Counted from the stretch's first letter, positions 53,524-61,644 are shown. The stretch is DNA of 64,000 bases from CAYREE01 sp964423225 (GCA_964423225.1 CAYREE010000001.1:42930-106929); one strand, 5' to 3'. Notes: a model not told the origin generated them from the sequence alone. Program-made: numbers and translations.

Positions 53524-54183
53524 TTAATTATGTTGTTTTATGCATTTTAACAGCTTTTCATTATTGAATACTGTTTCTATACACCCGCTTGTTTCAAGGA
53601 CAATTCCCTGTGAGGCCACATTTAATTTTGACATGAGTTGTAGGAATTCTTTTATCTCAAACAAGCAGCCTAAACCGATTGCGGCTTTTGGTTTGTGTTT
53701 TACTGTCATTCTTTTTACAAGGCTTGATCCAGGGGCGATAAAGAATTTATATCCCATTCCTTCAACCTCTTTTTTCAGTTCGCCAATACCACATTGATTA
53801 CATTGAATGCAGTGTAGGCCGTCATAATCTGATTTCGCTGGGCATTTGCGGTGGCGTACGCATTGTGGTATGAATATTATCCGCTTGTTATACGGGGTTT
53901 TCTTGAATTCTTCAAGGCTCATAAAGTTTTTAAGGTCTATTAATGCTTGGACTATCCATTCTGTCCCGAATCCTATGAATTCGAATGTTCTTGTAATGAA
54001 GTTTTCGCCTAGTCTAGCTAGGAATAATGTGCATCTTGGCAGTATCATCTTCTGTTTTTTCTTGATTATTACCAATGAGCCTAGTAGGAGGATTAATGAT
54101 CCAATCAACAGGACTGAGATTAAGACTACTACTATCCCAATTACTCCCATCATGTTCACGGTCATAAACGATGAAAAATCCAT
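53524..54183 (-). CDS. DUF116 membrane protein (copy 2)
   Basis: 219 residues with the same plan as copy 1: hydrophobic helices (about 10-48), then a domain with FIPQCVRHRKCPAK, CIQCNQCGIGEL, KFFIAPGSSLVKRM and GLGCLFEIKEF. It is shorter at the C-terminus by about 40 residues. It is convergent with the ferredoxin gene across a T-rich 56-bp spacer. It is not a tandem duplicate, as nifS and fdx lie between the two copies. Function unknown. Confidence 0.84.
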   Translation of the reverse strand: MDFSSFMTVNMMGVIGIVVVLISVLLIGSLILLLGSLVIIKKKQKMILPRCTLFLARLGENFITRTFEFIGFGTEWIVQALIDLKNFMSLEEFKKTPYNKRIIFIPQCVRHRKCPAKSDYDGLHCIQCNQCGIGELKKEVEGMGYKFFIAPGSSLVKRMTVKHKPKAAIGLGCLFEIKEFLQLMSKLNVASQGIVLETSGCIETVFNNEKLLKCIKQHN

Positions 54184-54393
54184 TCTAATACCTAATTTAC
54201 TGGTGCGTAGTACATATAGACGTTCTCTTTATTATAACTCTTATCCTTCAATTGTTGGTTTTACACCTCCTTATTCAGTTAGAACACACGATTAGCCAAT
54301 ACTGATGAGGAAAGTATCAGAGGCCCTCAGCAGATATTAATCGAGTATCCTCCAGCCAAATGATTCTTTAATAGACTCAATGAATAATGAAAT

Positions 54394-54471
54394 GTAGTGC
54401 CTAACTCTTGTAGTCGTGTAGTGCCTAACTCTTGTAGTCGTGTAGTGCCTAACTCTTGTAGTCGTGTAGTG
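54394..54471 (+). repeat. 24-bp direct tandem repeat array (3.25 units visible)
   Basis: Units at 54394-54417, 54418-54441 and 54442-54465 are identical. A fourth begins at 54466 and is cut by the N run after 6 bases. Each unit starts GTAGTGCCTAAC and ends TTGTAGTCGT. After the gap the sequence resumes with CCTAACT, in phase with the repeat, so the array spans the gap. There are no unique spacers between units. Confidence 0.95.
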
Positions 54472-54571
54472 NNNNNNNNNNNNNNNNNNNNNNNNNNNNN
54501 NNNNNNNNNNNNNNNNNNNNNNNNNNNNNNNNNNNNNNNNNNNNNNNNNNNNNNNNNNNNNNNNNNNNNNN
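54472..54571. other. Assembly gap (100 N) inside the tandem array
   Basis: Exactly 100 N, the usual placeholder for a scaffold gap of unknown length. The true array size, and any gene it contains, cannot be known. The flanks 54184-54393 and 54572-54635 hold no ORF of gene size that I can support. Confidence 0.95.
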
Positions 54572-54635
54572 CCTAACTTTGTTTAATCTATTAACTGTAG
54601 CTTAAATTCTGGATAGTCTTTCTTCAACTGTTGCA

Positions 54636-55652
54636 TTATTCTTCTTTCTTCTCTTCAGAACCAGCCTCTTCAAGGGATGATTTATCTTCTTTCTTGCCCT
54701 TGGCAAGCTTTTTAACACCGTCTTTCACATCATCAATGCCTTCCTTGAACATCTCTCCAATAGCAGCAGCCCCGCTTAAGACCCCACTAGTCTCAAAAGG
54801 CATGAATATCTTCGTTGCCTTTCCATCAGCCATCTTCTCCAGCGCCTCTAAATACTTAATTGTTATAATGTCTTTTGTGGCCTTGCCCTGGTGTATTGCA
54901 CCGAAAACCCGGCTAATAGCTTTGGCCTCACCTTCTGCGACAAGGGCTTTACGCCGTCTTTCAGCTTCTGCAACTCTCTCAATTGCTGTTGCACGGCCCT
55001 CGGCGTCCAGGATCTCCGATTGTTTCTTACCCTCTGCACGTAATATCTCCGCTTGCTTAGTACCCTCAGCTTCCAGGACAGACGCCCTCTTTGTCCGCTC
55101 AGCCTTCATCTGCCTGCTCATAGCATCTACAATGTCTTTGGGCGGCCTAATATCCTGTATTTCAACCCGTGTTACCCGCACACCCCATTTATCGGTTATT
55201 TCATCCAGGATCTTCCTTAATTCCATGTTGATCTTGTCCCTGCTTGCGAGAATACCATCCAAACCAAGGTCACCGATGATATTCCTTAGGTTTGTCTGGG
55301 CAAGTTTGCTGACAGCCTCCTCAAACATAGCTACATTATACATCACTCTGAACGGGTCAGTAACCTTGAAATAAATGACTGCGTCAACACCAATATTCAC
55401 GTTATCCTTAGTGATGACCTCCTGTGAAGGCACGTCAATCAAGGCCTCACGCATATCGACTTTATATACGGATTCAATGAATGGTAGGATAATATTCATT
55501 CCCGAGCCAAGGGTTCGGTTATACTTACCCATACGCTCGACAACACCTTTTTCATAGGGTCTGACAATGATAACTGATTTTAAAACTGCGATAAGAGCGA
55601 TCACGCCGCCAATGGCCATAATTATTGTTTCACTATCAAGTGCAGTAGCCAT
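54636..55652 (-). CDS. SPFH/stomatin-like membrane protein
   Basis: 338 residues. An N-terminal membrane helix (about 9-28) is followed by the SPFH domain (IIVRPYEKGVVERMGKY, LGSGMNIILPF, DVPSQEVITKDNVNIGVDAVIYF). Next is a long Ala/Glu/Arg-rich coiled coil (EAEGTKQAEILRAEGKK repeats) and a C-terminal acidic-basic tail. Such proteins form oligomeric membrane scaffolds and often pair with NfeD proteases. No NfeD gene is present on either side, though the assembly gap lies downstream. Confidence 0.92.
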   Translation of the reverse strand: MATALDSETIIMAIGGVIALIAVLKSVIIVRPYEKGVVERMGKYNRTLGSGMNIILPFIESVYKVDMREALIDVPSQEVITKDNVNIGVDAVIYFKVTDPFRVMYNVAMFEEAVSKLAQTNLRNIIGDLGLDGILASRDKINMELRKILDEITDKWGVRVTRVEIQDIRPPKDIVDAMSRQMKAERTKRASVLEAEGTKQAEILRAEGKKQSEILDAEGRATAIERVAEAERRRKALVAEGEAKAISRVFGAIHQGKATKDIITIKYLEALEKMADGKATKIFMPFETSGVLSGAAAIGEMFKEGIDDVKDGVKKLAKGKKEDKSSLEEAGSEEKKEE

Positions 55653-55811
55653 AAGATTTCCCCTATAGATTATACTATGTCCCAGATTAAATACCTGAAC
55701 ATAACCTTAATACTCGAAGTAACCCCTCTCCCCTATGCTTGAAACGGTTTATTAAGCCAGTAACGTATTTATAAGCTGGAGTAAAAATATTTGATAATAC
55801 TGGTGTTTCAC

Positions 55812-56093
55812 ATGAGTAAGAGACTATCTGAGCTTTATGGGATGGACATCTATACGACAAAAGGACAATTTGTCGGAAAAGTCGAGGATGTCATATTGAA
55901 CCTTGAAAAAGGAGAGATAATGCGTTTAAGCCTTATCTCATTCCGAGGAGGCGCTCTTTCCGGAGAGGCAATACGAAGAATCATACGTGAAGAAAGTGTT
56001 GCATATGAGGAAGTGGCGGAAGTCGGTGACATAGTTCTAATACATAAAAACCCTTCCACTCAGCGAGGCAGGACTAAAGGCCTAGCAGAATGA
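55812..56093 (+). CDS. PRC-barrel domain protein
   Basis: 93 residues from ATG 55812 (the longer frame from 55791 lacks support). KRLSELYGMDIYTTKGQFVGKVEDVILNLEKG is a PRC-barrel (key parts: the GMD turn, FVGKVEDV). In archaea, such small proteins are widespread and some act in cell division (CdpB type). The stop overlaps the nadC start by 4 bp. Function here is not predicted beyond the fold. Confidence 0.85.
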   Translation: MSKRLSELYGMDIYTTKGQFVGKVEDVILNLEKGEIMRLSLISFRGGALSGEAIRRIIREESVAYEEVAEVGDIVLIHKNPSTQRGRTKGLAE

Positions 56094-56932
56094 ACAAAAG
56101 AAGCCTGTCCAAGCTTCTAAAAGAGATGGTGGGTGAAGATGTAGGTTTAGGGGATATTACCGCTTCATTTACACCCGATATTCTTGTGAAAGCACGGATT
56201 ACTGCAAAGGATGATGGATTTGTTTCTGGTATAGCAGAGTTGGAACTCCTTTTTAAAATATATGGTATTAAATCAAGGGTATATGTTGCTGATGGGGATA
56301 AAGTCAGTTTTGGAGATCAAATATTCCTTCTGGAAGGAAGGGCAAGGAAGATACTTGTTGTCGAACGAACAGCTTTAAATATTTTATCTCGTATGAGTGG
56401 TATTACAACTCTTACAAAAGAATTTATTGCTGAATTAGCGCCAATTGATTCTAAAGTACGGGTTACTGCAACTCGTAAAACTACTCCATTATTCCGCTAT
56501 TTTGAAAAGAAGGCTGTAGTAGTCGGGGGTGGGTTGATGCATCGGATGGGGTTATATGATATGGTGATGATAAAAGACAATCACTTGAAAGTATTCAAAG
56601 ATGATGTTCGAAAAGCGTTGGAAGCAGCTAAAAAAGCTAATATTAAGTCAAAGATTGAGGTTGAAGCGACTCATATGGATGATGCGATACAGGCTGCGCG
56701 AAGCGGTGCAGATGTCGTTATGCTTGATAATATGGCGCCTAAAATGATTCCACCGATTATAAAAGAGTTAAAGAAACTAGGTTTGCGGGATAATGTGCTG
56801 ATTGAAGTATCTGGAGGCATAAATCTTAAAAACATAGGGAGATACGCTCGTTTAGGCATTGACTGGATATCTATTGGTAAACTAACCCATTCAGCCACAG
56901 CATTGGACTATAGTCTAAATATTATCGATTAA
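56090..56932 (+). CDS. nadC: Quinolinate phosphoribosyltransferase
   Basis: Converts quinolinate and PRPP to nicotinate mononucleotide. 280 residues. Seen: EDVGLGDIT near the N-terminus, TALNILSRMSGI-like RTALNILSRMSG, VTATRKTTPLFR, KKAVVVGGGLMHRMGLYDMV, IKDNHL, the IEVEATHMDDA strand, VMLDNM and VSGGINL. It is translationally coupled to the PRC-barrel gene and followed by cutA after 1 nt. It pairs functionally with nadX at 45605. Confidence 0.96.
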   Translation: MNKRSLSKLLKEMVGEDVGLGDITASFTPDILVKARITAKDDGFVSGIAELELLFKIYGIKSRVYVADGDKVSFGDQIFLLEGRARKILVVERTALNILSRMSGITTLTKEFIAELAPIDSKVRVTATRKTTPLFRYFEKKAVVVGGGLMHRMGLYDMVMIKDNHLKVFKDDVRKALEAAKKANIKSKIEVEATHMDDAIQAARSGADVVMLDNMAPKMIPPIIKELKKLGLRDNVLIEVSGGINLKNIGRYARLGIDWISIGKLTHSATALDYSLNIID

Positions 56933-56933
56933 A

Positions 56934-57257
56934 ATGACTGAGTATTTCATAATATATTCCACTACTGAGTCCAAGGAAGATGCGATAACAATTGGACGCA
57001 ACCTTGTAGAATCAAACTTAGTAGCATGTGCGAATTATTTTCCAGTCAACTCAATTTATCAATGGAAGGGGAAGATCGAGGAATCAAGTGAATACATGAT
57101 TATATTAAAGACTATTGGGGAAAATATCGATGTTGTAAAAGAGAGGATCCTTGAAATTCATTCATATGAGTGCCCTGAGATCATTGTTGTTAAACTCGAT
57201 GGTGGGAGTGAGGACTATCTAAACTGGATAAATACTTCAGTAAAAAAGCCAAAGTAA
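56934..57257 (+). CDS. cutA: CutA1 family protein
   Basis: 107 residues of the small trimeric ferredoxin-like fold CutA1. Seen: YSTTESKEDAITIGRNLVESNLVACANYF, with the conserved VACAN core, SIYQWKGKIEE, and SYECPEIIVV. The family has been linked to copper tolerance, but the role in archaea is unclear. It starts 1 nt after nadC and overlaps the convergent secreted-protein gene by 21 bp. Confidence 0.92.
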   Translation: MTEYFIIYSTTESKEDAITIGRNLVESNLVACANYFPVNSIYQWKGKIEESSEYMIILKTIGENIDVVKERILEIHSYECPEIIVVKLDGGSEDYLNWINTSVKKPK

Positions 57258-57779
57258 TAGATCAATTAGCTTTCTCATGAAATAATCAGGTAAAAGATAA
57301 TTTAGCAATCCGAATAAAGAGGATAATATCCCGCCTGATTCAACATTAACTGTTATCTTATGGGTCTCAGTAAATGGCTGTAGTTTATGTTTATAATTTA
57401 TTCTTATAGTTATCTCGTAAAATCCATTGGGTGTATATGATGGGAGGTAGATTTCTTCAATCTTATTCAAATCATATGTTTTATATGGTAAGGAATACTC
57501 TGTTTCCGCAACATTATTTAGTATTCGCCCTACAGCGGTCGGGTAAGAACCAAAAACAACATTACTGATCATGATGCCCTCGCCAGGCGTATCAATAATA
57601 ACCCTTACTGTATTTATTTTTCCGGGCGTAACCACAGGAATCCTATTTCCGGGTGTTATACCATTGATTTCAGCATTTACCTTAAATGGTTTATCATCTG
57701 ATATAGCAGTTGCAATTGAGGGAATGCAACATAATAAGGCTATGATGATTCCAATTCGAACGATCATGTTATTTATCAA
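57237..57779 (-). CDS. Predicted secreted beta-sandwich protein with C-terminal anchor
   Basis: 180 residues. An N-terminal signal-like helix (about 5-25) ends near SIATA. The body is beta-rich (KVNAEINGITPGNRIPVV, YEITIRINYKH) like an Ig or CARDB-type fold. A hydrophobic C-terminus (LLPDYFMRKLIDLLLWLFY) may anchor it. No specific family was recognised. It overlaps the 3' end of cutA by 21 bp on the opposite strand. Start ATG 57767 (second Met) is an alternative. Confidence 0.55.
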   Translation of the reverse strand: MINNMIVRIGIIIALLCCIPSIATAISDDKPFKVNAEINGITPGNRIPVVTPGKINTVRVIIDTPGEGIMISNVVFGSYPTAVGRILNNVAETEYSLPYKTYDLNKIEEIYLPSYTPNGFYEITIRINYKHKLQPFTETHKITVNVESGGILSSLFGLLNYLLPDYFMRKLIDLLLWLFY

Positions 57780-57800
57780 TAATCTGAGTTATAAAATGCC

Positions 57801-58379
57801 TTATCTTAGAACCTTTCCATTACATGTCAGATCGATCACACTTGACGGGGTTCCTATACTACATTGTCCAGCATCTAAAATCAAATCTACTTTATTTAGA
57901 ATAGATTCATCAATTTTATCGATATTATCTGGGGCGGGTTCACCAGATAAATTCACGCTTGTCGAGATAATCGGTTCACCCAGCATAGAGATAAGATTCT
58001 TACATACTCTATTTGGAGGAATCCTAACGCCAACAGTATCCAGTCCACAAGCCACAAAATCTGGAATATTACCCTTCTTTCTAAGGATATATGTGAATGG
58101 TTGATTGTCTTCTACATCAAAGGCAGTCTTTTGGTCATCTGTTACAATGGCATATTCACATACCATGTCAAGATCACTAAATGCGACTGATAAAGGCTTA
58201 TCCATACCTCGTTTCTTAATATCGTATACTCTTCTAACCGGTTCTTCTTCAAGAATACATCCTATACCGTAAACAGTGTCTGTAGGGTAGATTAATACTC
58301 CACTTCCTTTAAGAACCTTAACCGCCTTTTTAAGTATCTTAATGCTTGGATTAAAAGGGTCGATTAATAGGATTTTCAT
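57801..58379 (-). CDS. Threonylcarbamoyl-AMP synthase (Sua5/YrdC)
   Basis: Makes threonylcarbamoyl-AMP for the tRNA t6A37 modification. 192 residues from ATG 58379; a longer frame from 58400 would overlap the zinc-ribbon gene. Seen: GVLIYPTDTVYGIGC, the RRVYDIKKRGMDKPLSV lysine/arginine block, GVRIPPN and STSVNLSG. It lacks the C-terminal Sua5 domain, so it is YrdC-like. It lies 7 nt after the zinc-ribbon gene. Confidence 0.93.
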   Translation of the reverse strand: MKILLIDPFNPSIKILKKAVKVLKGSGVLIYPTDTVYGIGCILEEEPVRRVYDIKKRGMDKPLSVAFSDLDMVCEYAIVTDDQKTAFDVEDNQPFTYILRKKGNIPDFVACGLDTVGVRIPPNRVCKNLISMLGEPIISTSVNLSGEPAPDNIDKIDESILNKVDLILDAGQCSIGTPSSVIDLTCNGKVLR

Positions 58380-58386
58380 TTGAAAA

Positions 58387-58548
58387 TCAGGGTAAATCAA
58401 AACCGCATTTAATGCACTCTGCTTTTATGCCTAATCCTCTACAGGATTCGCATCTTATAATCTTTATCTTCCCGCATTTAGGACAGTCGAACTCACTATA
58501 GCCTGTTACCACTTCTGTCCCGCAAGAACTGCATTTTTTCCTAGTCAT
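58387..58548 (-). CDS. HVO_2753-type small zinc-ribbon protein
   Basis: 53 residues from ATG 58548, too short for standard length cut-offs. Four cysteine pairs are present: C6/C9 (CSSCG), C22/C25 (CPKCG), C33/C36 (CESC) and C46/C49 (CIKCG), as in archaeal double zinc-finger proteins (COG2888 type) implicated in RNA-related functions. It is upstream of Sua5/YrdC on the same strand with a 7-nt spacer. The Cys pattern and packing make it a confident call. Confidence 0.85.
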   Translation of the reverse strand: MTRKKCSSCGTEVVTGYSEFDCPKCGKIKIIRCESCRGLGIKAECIKCGFDLP

Positions 58549-58617
58549 GGTCTAAATATATGATATAAGCATATTTAAGTATTATAGATATCAAATCATC
58601 ATACTATAGGACTAACA

Positions 58618-59865
58618 ATGAGTAAAAAATACGCTCCTGGTGAAAAAATCAGGATAACATTGAAAAACCAAGAGTTTAATGGAATTGTAATGCAAAGATC
58701 GGAATTAGATCAAAAAGAGCATATCACCTTAAAACTGGATAATGGATATAATATTGGCGTAAAAACAGGTTCCATTCTTGATATTGAGTCTCTTGGAACA
58801 GTAAAGTCTGACGATGAATACGAGACAAAGCAGGTTAAGATATCAAAAGACCTACCATCAGTCTCAATACTTGCGACAGGTGGCACGATTGCAAGTAGGG
58901 TAGATTATATGACTGGTGGCGTATTCTCAGCGTTTACAGCAGAAGAATTGATATCAGCAGTCCCTGAGATAGCAGATATAGCGAATGTTTCAGGACATCA
59001 AATATTTAATAAATTCTCAGAAAATATCCAACCCTCAGACTGGGTGAAAATAGCTAAAGAGGCTTATAAACAAGCAGAAACTGGGGTGGATGGTATAGTC
59101 ATCTCGCATGGAACTGATACTATGGGATATACTGCCTCAGCATTATCGTTCATGTTATCCTCAAGCATTCCAATCGTATTGACTGGCGCCCAACGAAGCG
59201 GGGATAGAGGATCTAGCGATGCAGCCACAAACCTCTATAATAGTGTATTATTTGCGTCTAAAGCTGATTACGGTGGTGTCTGTGTATTAATGCATGAGGA
59301 TATGGGTGATGACTCTTTTTTAGTACATGCTGGGACAAAGGTCCGTAAATTACATTCAAGTAGGCGTGACGCGTTTAAATCCGTTAATTCCAAACCTTTA
59401 GCCTCAATAAAAAATTCCGATATAGAATATCTACAATCTCCGTGGAAAAGCAGGGGAGGAGATAATAAGTTAGACACTCGGATTGAAGAAAAAGTGGCGT
59501 TTATAAAATATCATCCTGGTCTCACAGAGAAAATAATTGATTTCTATGTTGAAAACGGTTATAAAGGCATTTTACTTGAGGGAACTGGTTTAGGACATGT
59601 CTCGGAATCATTGTTTAAATCAATAGGCAATGCGATTGGCCAGGGGCTTCTTATTGTAATGAGCACACAGACCATTTTTGGAAGAGTCAATATGACTGTA
59701 TACTCTACTGGTAGGATGCTTAAAAAGCTTGGTGTATTATCGTGTGGCGATATAATGCCTGAAACTGCCTATGTGAAGCTTTGTTGTGTATTAGGTCAGG
59801 CAAAGACTATTGTGGAAGCCAAGGAAAAATTTGAATCTGATCCTATAACTGGATTTTCTGATTAA
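58618..59865 (+). CDS. gatD: Glu-tRNA(Gln) amidotransferase subunit D
   Basis: Glutaminase/asparaginase-like subunit of archaeal GatDE, which converts Glu-tRNA(Gln) to Gln-tRNA(Gln). 415 residues. The N-terminal ~80 residues are the GatD beta domain (GEKIRITLKNQEFNG). The asparaginase domain has SILATGGTIASR with the nucleophile Thr, VISHGTDTMGYTASAL and TGAQRSGDRGSSD. gatE usually follows gatD, but here a small RHH-like gene on the other strand comes next. Confidence 0.95.
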   Translation: MSKKYAPGEKIRITLKNQEFNGIVMQRSELDQKEHITLKLDNGYNIGVKTGSILDIESLGTVKSDDEYETKQVKISKDLPSVSILATGGTIASRVDYMTGGVFSAFTAEELISAVPEIADIANVSGHQIFNKFSENIQPSDWVKIAKEAYKQAETGVDGIVISHGTDTMGYTASALSFMLSSSIPIVLTGAQRSGDRGSSDAATNLYNSVLFASKADYGGVCVLMHEDMGDDSFLVHAGTKVRKLHSSRRDAFKSVNSKPLASIKNSDIEYLQSPWKSRGGDNKLDTRIEEKVAFIKYHPGLTEKIIDFYVENGYKGILLEGTGLGHVSESLFKSIGNAIGQGLLIVMSTQTIFGRVNMTVYSTGRMLKKLGVLSCGDIMPETAYVKLCCVLGQAKTIVEAKEKFESDPITGFSD

Positions 59866-59887
59866 TTCACTGACTTATTTTTATTGA

Positions 59888-60049
59888 CTACTCCTTGAGC
59901 TTGTTTATTACTTCTAGAAGATCTTTTAATGAGTCGTAAATTAGGAATGAGTTTCGAATTCTTTCTGCATCAGTCTCACCTAATGCATTTGACTTCTTTA
60001 ATTTTTCATATTGTTCATCAGTTAATGTGACTAAAATCTTTTTTGTCAT
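59888..60049 (-). CDS. Small ribbon-helix-helix-like protein
   Basis: 53 residues from ATG 60049, below usual length cut-offs. KKILVTLTDEQYEKLKK is a strand-helix typical of CopG/RHH DNA-binding proteins, followed by LGETDAERIRNSFLIY, which fits the second helix. The C-terminal LLEVINKLKE is a short coil. It could be an antitoxin, but no toxin gene is adjacent, so a stand-alone regulator is as likely. The stop lies 23 bp after the gatD stop (convergent). Confidence 0.6.
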   Translation of the reverse strand: MTKKILVTLTDEQYEKLKKSNALGETDAERIRNSFLIYDSLKDLLEVINKLKE

Positions 60050-60099
60050 AATATAATATATCTCAAATATTATTTAAAAATAAGCTAAAAATATCTCAG

Positions 60100-60225
60100 T
60101 TATGTCTTTCAATATATTTTTAAGATATATTTTTGTGCATAACTCTAGGCTATCTTAAACGTGAATTATTTTAGGGTGTGGGATATGCCACCCCCCAATG
60201 GATCATCCCACACCCTATTTTTTTG
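60100..60225 (+). ncRNA. Candidate small RNA between RHH and AAA+ genes
   Basis: An AT-rich TATA-like stretch (TATTTAAAAAT near 60070) is followed by TTAAGATA (60120-60127) that pairs with TATCTTAA (60151-60158), and then by a 13-bp perfect hairpin ending in a T-run. No ORF longer than 18 codons is present. The organisation (TATA, hairpin, hairpin, Ts) suits an independent small transcript of about 120 nt on the plus strand. Confidence 0.35.
60172..60225. terminator. 13-bp perfect hairpin with T-run
   Basis: TAGGGTGTGGGAT (60172-60184) pairs perfectly with ATCCCACACCCTA (60205-60217) around a 20-nt loop in which CCA can pair with TGG. ATTTTTTTG follows on the plus strand. It is 28 bases downstream of the AAA+ gene stop read on the minus strand, so it may act in either direction. 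Confidence 0.6.
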
Positions 60226-60244
60226 AAAATATTAAAATTATCTG

Positions 60245-61408
60245 TTATTTCGTTGTTAAAAGCCTCCTAGCGGTATCTGAGAGTGAATAGATATACTGGA
60301 GCCTACTCATTCTGACCTCTTTGTTCACTTGGATTACGACTGGATAAGGGACATTTGGTTTTCTTCTGACCTCGCTTTCATTTAATCCCCTTAATTTTCG
60401 AATTAATGATCCAATACTTCTGATATCCTTGTTTAAAACACTGCTTAACTCAGATATGCTTAATGATTCATTAACCATCAATAAATTCACAATCTCTCTT
60501 TGTGTGGGGGATAGGTCACTTAAAAAATCAGAATATAATTCTATATGTGGTTTTCCACTCGGAATAACCTCCTCTGAAGCTGATATCGGATCATTTGCCT
60601 CCGTTTCCTCAACAATATCCTCAGTTATTACAGTTCCAAGAGCTTTTTCAACTGTCATTGATTCTATAGAAGTGATACCATTTTTTGCGCAATATTCGAT
60701 AACCCTCTGGCCATTTTCCAGTAACTTACGAGGGATACTATCTGATGAATCACATAAGCGATCTAAACCTCCCTCTGTAAATGGTTCAATTCCAATTCCA
60801 CCAACCCAGGACATTCTAAATCTTATTATCTCTTTTAATTGATCATTTTTTAATCTTTTGAGCCTTATTGATCTTGATTTTCTATCTCTGAATGATGATT
60901 CTGACGTAATCTTATTTTCGAGTTCTCTTAGACCGAAGAAAATCATAAAAAGGTTATCTGAGCGGTCGTTTAATATTCTCAACCATTTATATAACTCATC
61001 ATCATAGTCTTGGGCTTCATCAAACAACAATAACATCTTATCGTTACCTAATACTTTTTGTAAAAATTCACCAAAGGATGTTCTATCAATATTTCGATTA
61101 AAAACTTTTTTCCAAAATGGCAACTTACTTTTTATCTTATCCATGACTTCTTCTATTGGTTCGTAAGCGTTGAAAGAGACTATATATTTAATTCCATCGG
61201 GCTTATAGTTTCCTAACTGATTCATGAATGTTGTTTTGCCAAATCCTATTGGAGCGGTTAATATCATTATCCTATCCCACCCTCCAATGCATTCACAGAC
61301 ATCTAGATATTCATCTTTTCTTTCGACTATCGGAATATCTATTGATGTTGATTTAATGAAAGGACTTTTAATCCAACTTAGTCCTTCATAATATGATTTT
61401 CTCTCCAT
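60245..61408 (-). CDS. AAA+ ATPase with C-terminal winged helix
   Basis: 387 residues. Walker A is APIGFGKTT (52-60), Walker B LLLFDEAQD (126-134), with a sensor region around LFMIFFGLRELE. The C-terminal ~85 residues form a winged helix (LSPTQREIVNLLMVNESLSISELSSVLN). The order AAA+ then wHTH is as in Orc1/Cdc6, but DEAQ and overall sequence are nearer TniB/ExeA-type ATPases. The promoter carries an array of AAGTCA motifs. It could be a DNA-binding regulator or replication initiator-like protein; the role is unknown. Confidence 0.7.
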   Translation of the reverse strand: MERKSYYEGLSWIKSPFIKSTSIDIPIVERKDEYLDVCECIGGWDRIMILTAPIGFGKTTFMNQLGNYKPDGIKYIVSFNAYEPIEEVMDKIKSKLPFWKKVFNRNIDRTSFGEFLQKVLGNDKMLLLFDEAQDYDDELYKWLRILNDRSDNLFMIFFGLRELENKITSESSFRDRKSRSIRLKRLKNDQLKEIIRFRMSWVGGIGIEPFTEGGLDRLCDSSDSIPRKLLENGQRVIEYCAKNGITSIESMTVEKALGTVITEDIVEETEANDPISASEEVIPSGKPHIELYSDFLSDLSPTQREIVNLLMVNESLSISELSSVLNKDIRSIGSLIRKLRGLNESEVRRKPNVPYPVVIQVNKEVRMSRLQYIYSLSDTARRLLTTK

Positions 61409-61420
61409 CTTATTTTTAAT

Positions 61421-61605
61421 AAGTCATTTGACTCTTTTTTTTGACTTATATATCATAACTTATGACTTAATATATTTAAAAATACGTCAAAATTCTCATC
61501 TAGTAATAAAAAATCAATATCCATTATACTACTCTGAAAACACATAAAAAATATATGTCACACTAATAAGTCAAAATAAGTCATGACTTATCTTTATGAC
61601 GTATT
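61421..61605. promoter_or_regulatory. Array of AAGTCA / TGACTT motifs in a divergent promoter
   Basis: About eight motifs. AGTCA-tt-TGACT is at 61422-61433, TTGACTTA at 61441-61448, TGACTTA at 61463-61469, and ACGTCA at 61484-61489. TAATAAGTCA and AAATAAGTCA are adjacent 10-bp direct repeats at 61564-61583. ATAAGTCATGACTTAT (61576-61591) is a perfect palindrome. TATGACGTAT follows at 61596-61605. It lies between the AAA+/wHTH gene and tiaS, and is a candidate operator or origin-like region. Confidence 0.6.
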
Positions 61606-61644
61606 TTTTTCATTAATAACTTCTTTGTGTTAAAATAATTTATC

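Noticed and set aside
54300..54350. C/D-box-like sRNA (TGATGA and CTGA-like boxes)
   Set aside because: Only one convincing C box; D, C' and D' boxes at proper spacing are not present.
54332..54471. Minus-strand reading frame through the repeat array into unique sequence
   Set aside because: It stays open from the gap to a stop near 54335, but no start can be seen and the sequence beyond the gap has a stop in that frame.
54394..54571. CRISPR-like array
   Set aside because: Units are directly adjacent with no spacers, the unit is 24 bp, and no cas genes are near.
59888..60049. Toxin-antitoxin pair
   Set aside because: The RHH-like protein could be an antitoxin, but neither neighbour looks like a toxin.
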